The translations under genes were made by a program, and so were the position numbers. 64,000 nucleotides of DNA, from the NCBI GenBank assembly GCA_026018925.1, contig JAKSZU010000002.1, positions 154,281,900-154,345,899 of the forward strand. Reading direction: 5' to 3'. The stretch's first letter is position 1; the number at the start of each line of letters is the position of its first letter. Shown here one piece after another: positions 56,600 through 64,000 of the stretch. Origin of the DNA: Tupaia tana (taxonomy: Eukaryota > Chordata > Mammalia > Scandentia > Tupaiidae). Under the pieces are notes generated by a model. The model was not told the DNA's origin, did not search any database, and saw only the letters and a program-made list of their open reading frames with translations.

Positions 56600-56880
56600 T
56601 CAGGGGTCATAAAACAGTAGTATTCATCTTGGGTAGGAGATCCCTTCCCAGGAGAAGAGTGAGACCTTTTGGCATGATGAGAAAAGTATGGAAAAATATC
56701 AAGTCACCTCCTTGGCAACAAAGAAGTTGGGAGAACATCTTAGTTAGAGGTTGTCCAGATATTATAAACTGAGAGGCCAACGGTCTGAGGGCATGGAACA
56801 AAACTGAGTATATGGCTCCCATGTCTAGAAGAAATCGATTTTCTTCCCTTTTACCTCCGTAATTACTCAAGGCTTCAGAG
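56600..56880 (-). pseudogene. ERV protease remnant
   Basis: The 87-codon frame holds FLLDMGAIYSVL, the aspartic-protease active-site motif with D-T-G changed to D-M-G, and LLLGRDLLPKM, the usual second conserved block. A short early pol part follows at 56.45-56.60 kb. Confidence 0.8.
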
Positions 56881-56899
56881 GGGTTATTATGGTGTTCAC

Positions 56900-57783
56900 C
56901 ATAGGAGCCAACGAGAAGTGCCCTAGGGCTCCCCAGTCACATTAGACTTGAGGATGAGCAGGTCGCCAACATGCTTAGAGGCATCTTAGACACTCACTCC
57001 ACCAGTGGTTCTCTTCACATAGTGGACATGGCTTCAGGGGTCTCCTACCCTTCACAGGGCAACCCTTCTTAAGGTACAGTCACATTGGAAACACTTGAGG
57101 TCAACAGGCACAGACTGCAGGGCAGCCACTAAAGCCTGTTTTTCATTTACTCCTCTTTCCCAGTTTTCCCCTCTCGGCTTGATCCCTGTTGTAATATATA
57201 CAGATGCAGCCATCTCTACAAGGCCCTCAGGCATTCCCTCCAGACCTATGACCAGCTTCTGTAACTTCCTCCTGATGTGGTATCCTTCAGTATCAGTTGA
57301 TCCTCTGGGGATTCAGGGTTGAGGGTGGTGTTTACTTAAGGTCTCACATAGCTTTACCAAGGCTACACAGTTCTCGTTGGTCCTTTAATCTCTCATAACC
57401 AACCTGGTATAATTTAGGAGCTTAGTTCTGGTTTTCTCTAATCCTTTCAGGACACAAACCACTTTCTTTTCCATCTTCCAAGAGTCTTCATCTGACCAAT
57501 AGCGACCTACTGTGTGAACTGTTTGTCCCCCCCCTGGGGAAGGGTTCCTGACACTCTTGGTCTCCCTGGTGCTCCATTAGACCTGTGTAGCTGTGAATGA
57601 GGTACATGTCATCTCGACTCGAATGCCTGCCTAGATGGCTACTTGCTTCTCAGTCTGGTACACTTCGGTTACGCAGCCACATAATGTCCTACCAGGGTGA
57701 CTGAAGTATCTGAGTGAGCGTTTGGAAGACCTCCATATATCTATCTGGGTCATCTGACAATTTTCCTAAGTCTGTCCTGGAGG
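56900..57783 (-). pseudogene. ERV gag remnant
   Basis: Scattered minus-strand capsid-like pieces (DRYMEVFQTLT-like at about 57750, GLEKTRTKLLNY at about 57430, IRRKLQKLV at about 57270) precede a nucleocapsid start (KCFQCDC at about 57075), with stops between. Confidence 0.65.
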
Positions 57784-57930
57784 GAAAAGGACAATGGAGG
57801 AAAAGGAATTGTGGTGTGACCATGCCACTGTGAGTGTGAGTGTGTATGTGTGTGTGGTTTCTTGTCTATCTGGCAAGTGCACATGCCTCATAGCAAAAAT
57901 CTTAAACAATACAAAAAAAAAAAAAACCCA
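57784..57930 (+). repeat. Old A-type SINE, 5' truncated
   Basis: Starts in the body at gggaaaaggacaatggagg and runs to gcctcatagcaaaaatc and poly-A. It sits between ERV leader and 5' LTR, hiding the primer-binding site. Confidence 0.82.
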
Positions 57931-58210
57931 AAAACTGAAAATTGAGGTACTTCATCCCTAGGTTTCTGAGTGGCTGATCTTGAGAATCTGCACTCTTTGG
58001 TGCTCTTGAACCACAAAGCTCCTAACCTCAGTACTGCAGATTGTAACGACGTTACTCACTGCAAATTGTGTTCAGGGTGCAAGGTTTCTTGAGAACGCTT
58101 GGCTCTGAACGCTGAGCTACTGCTAGTCCCGCTTTGTTCCTATGTCCTGACTACCTATTAGAATCCTATTTCCTACCTTAGTACCAACTGTTGCATTTCT
58201 GTTGGAAAGA
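57931..58210 (-). repeat. ERV 5' LTR (partial)
   Basis: Partner of the 48.9-49.5 kb LTR by ordered matches. Outer edge uncertain. Confidence 0.65.
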
Positions 58211-58385
58211 AGTTTCTTTTGTAGATAAGCAGATTCCAGAGAAAGCTCCTTCCTTGGCTTGAGAAGAGGGAAAACAAGATAAAGTTGCAGGAACCTTGAT
58301 TCTGAGGCAACGTCTAAGGCCTCTCACCAAGTCAGAGCCATCTTGGGGGTATCATTTTCTGAACCCCAACAGGAACTCGAACCAT

Positions 58386-58555
58386 GGAACCCTCGTGATG
58401 GACAACCACGCTACAACCCTTTCCCCATTCTCCTTTCGGCATGTTGGGCACTCACACACACACACCCGGCTTAAAGAGCGGCAGGTTCAGGACTCGAACA
58501 GCTCAGTCCGCCACCTGAGATCCAGCCTTCTTCACCACACCACCGGCTGGCCCCC
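58386..58555 (-). repeat. Old A-type SINE
   Basis: Minus head gggggccagccggtggtgtgg. Body cggcatgttgggcactcac. Confidence 0.78.
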
Positions 58556-58609
58556 ATGTCCAACATTCTCATTGCTGATCACCAAAGCAGCGTCCCCTGT
58601 TCCATGGCC

Positions 58610-59480
58610 CATGAAAACAACTAGGCCCACGCGACCCGCGAGGCACTGGGCGACGGTTCGGAGGCCGTCTTTCCTCGCGCACCTCCTCGGCTCACTCCAG
58701 CAGAGCCGCCTCTCTAGGCCGCTCTGCCCCGCGCTCTATGACGCCCGCCGCGAGCAGCCGCGCAGGCGCCGCCCCCTTCCGTGGGCCCCGCGGCCCCGCG
58801 CCACTTCCTTCTTTCCTTTTCCGCTCTCTCCGCCCCCGGAAGCTCCGCGGGTGGCTGTGCGGTTCGGGCGCGCACGCCGGGAATCTCCTGCAGAGGCTGC
58901 GGGCGCGCGCAGCCGAGAGCGCGCGCAGGCGAGCGACCCCCTCCGGACGCCCCGAGCGCCGCGCGGGGCGCAGTAGCGGCCACGGCTCCCAGGTGAGCGT
59001 CGCGCGGGCGACCCCTTCTCTCCGCCCGCGGCGCGCCCGCCAGCCTCCCCCTCCGTTCGGGATCCGTTTCCCCCTCCGGAGCCCAGGCAGCGGCGAGCAC
59101 TCGGGGTGATATAAGGAGGCTGCGCGGGAGTTCGAGAAGGCGGGCCCGCCGGGGCCCCCAACGCGCCGCCGCCGCCTCTCGGCCCGGCCAGCCCCGCGGG
59201 CGGCGGGTGTGGCCCCCACAGAGGCATCCGAATCTGTGGGCCCGTCTGCACCGGCAGCCGCCCGAGTGGGAACTGCCGGTCCTGCTCGCCGGACGTGGTC
59301 GCGGGGGCCGGGGGTCGACTCGGAATTGAGATGTGGCTACGCGGGGCCGGGCTCTGACCGTTGTCGCCCACCTCCGCGCACTGGATCCTGAGCCTGAGCC
59401 CCGCCCAGAGCCCCAGAAGCCACCTTGTGCCTGCTGCTTCCCGGGGTCCGGAACGCAGCCCCGAGTTCCTGTAAACCAGG
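58610..59480. promoter_or_regulatory. CpG island 2, promoter of a plus-strand gene
   Basis: CpG-dense, no TATA box. Motifs seen: ETS-type cccggaagc (58836-58844) and cacttcct (about 58802), an NRF1-like gcgcaggcgc (about 58760) and a CRE-like tatgacgc (58737). The set is typical of housekeeping promoters. Confidence 0.82.
58850..58992 (+). other. Candidate 5' UTR first exon, plus strand
   Basis: The donor ctcccag|gtgagcg (GT at 58993-58994) lies inside the island just downstream of the promoter motifs. No ATG in good context is needed; the open frame from 58738 looks like GC-rich read-through. The start is a guess. The gene is not identified; its later exons must lie beyond 64 kb or are too small to see. 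Confidence 0.5.
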
Positions 59481-60253
59481 TGTTTACGTTGGGCCGAGAT
59501 TTTCTTTTACCCACTGGGGTATTCTCTGGGCGGCCCTCTGATAAATGCAGCCACACAAACGTAGTATCACAGTAACAAAATAGTTTTTAAACTGCCAGGT
59601 TCCTTTTCGTGTGTAGTTTCCCAGTGTACCGTGAAAGGAGTTGTGTTTCCATTGCTGACTTTGCACGGACTCTGCAAATGGGGGGTGTTCCAGTGAGTGA
59701 GTCCCAGGCAGTTTTGGCAAAAACCAGTCTTGATTGAGCGCCAGAAGTTATAATGGTCTGATGAACTACCATTCAATTTTAGCCTCCTCCTATGTGTGTT
59801 GTGAAGAGAATCTTAACTGTCTTATAAGCCACAGTTTATTTTTTTTCTGTGTAGTTGAATCCACTAACTTTGGAGTCAGTGTTATCAAAAGGACGGCTTG
59901 GTGGGTGGGATTGTTGGGTAAGTTTTCCTGTCATTTAAATTCGATCACTTGTGTAAGTCTTACACATAATTGGATCTGCTGGAAATTACAAACCTGAAGT
60001 TAAATCCAAGCAGTCTCCCTGACACCACTTCTCTGAACTGTGACCACTAAGGAAGGTAAATGGCTTACAGGTATTGGGGACAATGTGATTCCCACAAAAT
60101 GCAAGTAAGGGGATAATTCTGGTGTGCGTATCTGGAGGGGGTGAGGGGTGAGAGCTGGCAACTAGAAAACTAGGTTGACAAGGAGATGATTTTTCTGCCT
60201 ATGTGCCTAGCAAAGAATAGAACTAAGGCTCTGTTTTGTTTTGTTTTTAATTG
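59481..60253. other. Unique intron-like DNA
   Basis: CpG content falls away after 59.48 kb. No coding exon recognised. Confidence 0.4.
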
Positions 60254-60465
60254 CGGGAGTGAACATGCACTTGCCAGAGAAAGAGAAAGGACAGCCCCTC
60301 ATGTTGGGGGGGGGAGCAGGTGGGAGGTGATCATAGTTGTAATGCGCACCCTCGACTGTGCTAGGTGTTTAGCAAGCCACTAGGGCCAGGACTGAAACCC
60401 TGTGGACCCTTGGAATCCTGCACCATGCATATAGCACTTAACTGCTATGCTGTGGGGCTGGCCCA
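60254..60465 (-). repeat. Old SINE of the family
   Basis: Minus head gggccagccccacagcatagc with a degenerate B box (ggtttcagtcctggcc). Body rearranged; a G10 run at 60306. Confidence 0.65.
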
Positions 60466-60522
60466 GGGTTTTCAGTCTTAAGTCTGGTAATTCTAAATTT
60501 CTTCATTGGATAAATGTTCTTT

Positions 60523-60785
60523 TTTTTCTTTGGGAGAGGTTTTTTCGCTATAGGGCGCGTGCGCTCGCCAGACAGAGAGAGACATAGAGACAGAAAGCGA
60601 GAAATCACCCCCCAGGGGGGATGGTCACGCCGCAGTCCCTTCTCCTCCATTCTCCTCTCGGGATCTTGGGCACGCACGCACACGTGCCCGGCGTGAGTTG
60701 TAAGCCACCGGGTCCGAGACGCGAACCACGGTCGACTACGTGGGAGTCCAGCGACATAGCCATTACGCTAACTGCTGGTTCCCGT
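60523..60785 (-). repeat. Type A SINE, A2-like
   Basis: A perfect 13-bp duplication ataaatgttcttt (60510-60522, 60786-60798). Marks gagttgtaagcc and ccgagacgcgaacc fit A2. Confidence 0.98.
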
Positions 60786-60810
60786 ATAAATGTTCTTTGA
60801 AAGGCTAATA

Positions 60811-60989
60811 TTGGGGGACCGGCATGTGGCACAGTGGTTAAGGGCACTGGGCTCCCACAGGGCTGACACTGGTTCGAGTCCTGGACCTGGCGGCTTGCTT
60901 TCTCACTTTCTCTCTCTCTCTTTTCCCTCTCTGGTAAAATTAAAATATATAACATAAATAAATTCAATAAAATAATTCTTTTAAGAAAA
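60811..60989 (+). repeat. Type C SINE
   Basis: A perfect 12-bp duplication gaaaggctaata (60799-60810, 60990-61001). It abuts the duplication of the A copy on its left, so the A insertion hit its 5' flank. Confidence 0.95.
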
Positions 60990-61271
60990 GAAAGGCTAAT
61001 ACTTGTTAGGTTTTCCTTTAGATCTGATGATATATATCTGAGAGCTCCCAATTTGGTAAGAATACATTTGTAGTTGAAGGGAACAAAACAGAAAATAGAA
61101 AACCTTCCTCTACCCTGTTAGGTTCTGCATCTGGGACTCTGGAAATTAAACTCATAAGGCCTAGTAATAGGAGAAAAGATATGCAAATTTCATTTTATAA
61201 TTTTACAAATCACAGGATCTTCCTAGGAAAAAAGGAGTCAAGGAAGTTGATAGACATGAGACATGTGCACA

Positions 61272-61520
61272 ATTTTTTTTTGGAGAGGTTTTTGCTATAA
61301 GGTGCGCACGCTCGCCAGACAGAGAGAGACAGAGAGACAGAAAGCGAGAAATCACCCCCAGGGGGGATGGTCACGCTGCAATCCCTCTCCTCCATTCTCC
61401 TCTCGGGATCTTGGGCACACGCGCCCGGCTTGAGTTTTAAGCCACCAGGTCCGGGACGCGAACTGCGGTCGACTACGTGGGAGTCCAGCGACATAACCAT
61501 TATGCTAACTGCTGGTTCCC
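61272..61520 (-). repeat. Type A SINE, A2-like
   Basis: Full length with short T-run; a 14-bp stretch of the usual cgcacgcacacg is missing (gggcacacgcgcccgg). Confidence 0.95.
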
Positions 61521-62271
61521 CCTACAGGTAATTTTAATATAATAATTTTTATTGCAGTATTTTGACTGCAACTCATCACATGAAGTCAGGTATGGAATCT
61601 TTTACTTTTGGTAGATGTCATGTTAGTGTCAGATGTATTGGATTTTGGAGCATTTCAGGTTTTTGGGTTAGGGATGCTAAATCTGTTTTAGCCTTCACAT
61701 TTATTGTGTGCTATATTCTGTCATATGGAACTTTATGTAAGTCTTATCTAAGGTTACCAGGGATTGCTAACAGAGAAATCTTTCTGTTATACAGTCAAAC
61801 AAGATGCATACTGCAAGCATTTCAGATTTAGTGACTTCCAGAATTGCCACTCTTTTCCAGAAGCCTCTTTGGAGTTCACTACTTCCATTAGAAAGAGGAG
61901 TTTGGTCACAAGCTCAGCTTAGGATAAGGGGAGTCACTGGTTAATTCACATTTCTATGTTCTTGTTCCCTAGAGTAATACTTTCTAATTTACCTAGGACT
62001 ACTGGTTTATTTAATTTGTAGTACCAGTGAGATTTGTTAGAGGAAAACTGTTACATGGCAAATATATCCAGCAGAATGTGTGGCAAACAACTGGCATGTA
62101 TATCTAATTTTAACCGTACAAACCATCCTTTATTGACAAACTGTTCCTAAAATCATGCTGTTGACTAGGTCTCATGTTCCTTTCTAAAAATCCCTGTGAT
62201 AGGAGCATCTTGTTATCTTGTCCTCTATTTGAAACCGAATAAATCATAGCTATTAGAATGTGTAAAAGCTA
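61521..62271. other. No gene recognised
   Basis: An 89-codon plus frame (61562-61831) has no motif. Unique AT-rich DNA. Confidence 0.4.
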
Positions 62272-62525
62272 AGGCCAGCTGGTAGCATGGCCGTCTACAC
62301 GACTGGATCCTGTATGGCCAGCTGAGTGGTTTGAGTCCCAGACTTGGTGGCTAGAGAAACGCACCAGGTATGTGTTTGTGCGTGCCCAGAATTGCAAGAG
62401 GAAAATGAAGAAGGGATTGTGGTGTGGCCTTTCCCCCATGGGGTGATTTCTCACTTTCTTACTTTTTCTCCAGTGAACACACAGGCTCTATAGCAAAAAC
62501 AAACAAACAAATCAAACAATCAGAC
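62272..62525 (+). repeat. Old A-type SINE
   Basis: aaggccagctggtagcatgg head, ggtttgagtcccagac B box, tail of AAAC units. Confidence 0.82.
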
Positions 62526-62599
62526 AAACCCAGTATTTGTTAAAGCCAAAAACAACAACAACCCTCCGCCTCATTTCCTAGTTTTATGAAGGACTGTAC

Positions 62600-62755
62600 T
62601 GGGAAGCAGAATGGAACACTAGTTAATAACATGACCCTTCAAGCCTGCTTGCTTTGAGAATCCCAACCATGCCACTTACTGACTGTGTGACTGTGCAAGT
62701 GTTTGCTCTGCTTCACTCTCCTCACTGGTAATGCGAACAAGAAAACCATTATTTT
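62600..62755 (+). repeat. MIR
   Basis: ccatgccacttactgactgt, gtgtgactgtgcaagtgttt and ctcctcactggtaatg follow MIR order. Confidence 0.8.
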
Positions 62756-62762
62756 TTACTTA

Positions 62763-62832
62763 TTGGGTTGTCTCAAAAGTCATGACACATTTTTGCGTAG
62801 AAAAATATGCCATGACTTATCCAATGACCCAT
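62763..62832. mobile_element. Palindromic mini-transposon (about 70 bp)
   Basis: The two halves are inverted: aagtcatgacacattttt and aaaaatatgccatgactt, with ttgggt and gaccca at the ends, after a TA. Size and layout resemble MADE-type mariner MITEs. Confidence 0.7.
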
Positions 62833-62833
62833 T

Positions 62834-63127
62834 TTTTTTTTCTCTTAGCCGTTCATTTCTCTTTATTTACAGTTTGTGGCCAATGCAAATCAGTTCCTTA
62901 ACATGAGTCACTAACAATCAAAGCATAAATACACAAACACAGTATACACTCTAAAACAGACGTACAGCATTCGGGTATGAAGCAAAGGGGAGTGTTCATT
63001 CACACCCACAGTAGCTTCAGACCTGTTCAGTCTGGTTGTGCTCAGGTAAATTTTTAAAGATGAGGGAAAAGGACTTTGGTTATCAAGACAACTGTGTCCA
63101 TATTATAGAATGAAACAGAATCTAAGG
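62834..63127. other. No feature recognised
   Basis: Unique sequence. Confidence 0.35.
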
Positions 63128-63341
63128 ACTTTTTTTTTTTTTTTTTTTTTAAAGAGACAGAAAGGAAGTAATCAGCCCCCAGGGGGGATGGCCATGCTAC
63201 AATCCCTTCTTCATTCTCTCTCAAGATTTTGGGCACACACACACATCTGGCATGAGTTTTAAGCCAACAGGTCCAGGACTTGAACCATGGTCGACTACGT
63301 GGGAGTCCAGCAACATAATCATTATGCCATCTGCTGGTCCC
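63128..63341 (-). repeat. Type A SINE, tail end truncated
   Basis: The ctatagggcgc end and part of the CT stretch are missing; T-run joins directly at aaagagacagaaagg. Confidence 0.9.
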
Positions 63342-63422
63342 AAGAGTACTATAATTTTAAAAAGGTTTCTGTGTCGAGGCTGTTGTAAAAGATTTATTTT
63401 CCTGAATCAAGCCCACTTGAGT

Positions 63423-63424
<2 letters not shown>

Positions 63425-63455
<31 letters not shown>

Positions 63456-63687
63456 GGTTTTTGCTATAGGGTGCGTGCAGTCGCCAGAAAGAGAGACAGA
63501 AAGCAAGAAATCACTCCCCAGGGGGGATGGCCATCCCACAATCCCTTCTCCTCCATTCTCCTCTCGGGATCTTGGGCATGCATGCACATGTGCCCAGCGT
63601 GAGTTTAAGCCACAGGGTCTGGGACTCGAATTATGGTTGACTACATGAGGGTCCAGCGACATAGCCATTACGCCAACTGCTGATCCC
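63425..63687 (-). repeat. Type A SINE
   Basis: T-run about 29 long. Second of three same-strand copies within 900 bp. Confidence 0.95.
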
Positions 63688-63700
63688 TCTAACAACTTTT

Positions 63701-63985
63701 TTTTCTTTTTCTTTTTTTTTTTTTTTTTTTTTGAGAGGCTTTTTGCTATAGGGCGCATGTGCTCACCAGACAGACAGAGACAGACAAAGAGATAGAAAGC
63801 GAGAAATCACCCCCCAGGGGGGATGGCCATCCTGCTATCCCTTCTCCTCCATTCTCCTCTTGGGTTCTTGGGCACGCATGCACACGTGCCTGGCGTGAGT
63901 TTAAGCCACCGGGTCCGGGACACGAACCACGGTCAACTGCGTGGGAGTCCAGCAACATAGCCATTATGCTAACTGCTGGTCCCCT
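63701..63985 (-). repeat. Type A SINE
   Basis: A perfect 13-bp duplication tctaacaactttt (63688-63700, 63986-63998). It inserted directly beside the previous copy. Confidence 0.97.
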
Positions 63986-64000
63986 TCTAACAACTTTTTA

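Larger units (their letters stand above)
48880..58210 (-). mobile_element. Decayed class I endogenous retrovirus
   Basis: Minus-strand order is LTR, gag, pro, reverse transcriptase, RNase H, integrase, env, LTR, with recognisable motifs in each part and stops or frameshifts throughout. The two LTRs are diverged, indicating age. Pol and gag traits look gammaretrovirus-like, near the HERV-H/W/F group. Interruptions include a mariner (54744-56234) and SINEs at 49102, 51556, 51845, 54018, 55985, 56259 and 57784. It cannot encode a functional virus. Confidence 0.88.

Noticed and set aside
58296..58976. 226-codon plus frame running into CpG island 2.
   Set aside because: Its first half is SINE sequence and the rest GC-rich read-through.
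1..64000. Regularly recurring short motifs suggested a CRISPR array or satellite.
   Set aside because: Spacing is irregular, copies are about 260 bp with A tails and target duplications: dispersed SINEs.

Overview
The window is a placental-mammal chromosome segment: AT-rich, intron-like DNA crowded with retrotransposons and broken by two CpG islands. About half of it is one tRNA-derived SINE family in more than 75 copies. A 7SL-derived (Alu/FLAM-like) pair at 13.05-13.31 kb points to Euarchontoglires. A dominant tRNA SINE that is none of the primate, rodent, rabbit or tree-shrew families I know, and an Hsmar1-like mariner, make a colugo (Dermoptera, CYN-type SINEs) my best guess. The lineage call is inference from memory.

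SINE types used below. Type A: tRNA head with Pol III A box (tagcgtaatgg) and B box (ggttcgagtcc), a body with a C6/G6 palindrome, a CT-rich stretch, the end ccctatagcaaaaacctctc and a poly-A tail, about 260-280 bp; young copies have clean target-site duplications (TSDs). Old A: diverged relatives. Type B: same kind of head but another body (gatcctggctgg, then agaccctgtcgagg). Type C: short, head joined to (CT)n and an AAATTAAAATAAATAAATA tail. Heads share an ancestor; bodies differ.

Layout. 1-34.8 kb: no convincing exon; SINEs, L1/L2/MIR fragments, LTRs and DNA transposons, probably intron 1 of the minus-strand gene. 34.85-36.3 kb: CpG island with a minus-strand first coding exon (141 codons, two predicted membrane helices, perfect splice donor). 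36.3-39.9 kb: unique DNA and SINEs. 39.93-41.2 kb: UBE2L3 processed pseudogene split by a solo LTR. 41.6-43.9 kb: half-L1 (HAL1-like) element. 44-48.8 kb: SINEs, MaLR-type LTRs, Tigger-like element, L1M 3' end. 48.9-58.2 kb: a decayed class I endogenous retrovirus on the minus strand (LTR-gag-pro-pol-env-LTR), interrupted by an Hsmar1-like mariner and several SINEs. 58.6-59.5 kb: second CpG island with a plus-strand, probably non-coding first exon. 59.5-64 kb: probably intron 1 of that gene, again SINE-rich.

The only likely working host gene parts are the two divergent promoters with their first exons. Nested insertions give a relative order: MIR/L2, then old A/B/C SINEs, ERV and HAL1, then mariner, then young type A. 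I found no CRISPR, operon or other prokaryotic-style system. The most unusual structures are an inverted duplication between two opposed SINEs (30.0-31.2 kb), several head-to-head young SINE pairs, a tRNA-head-only SINE with its own TSD, and the mariner-in-ERV stack.
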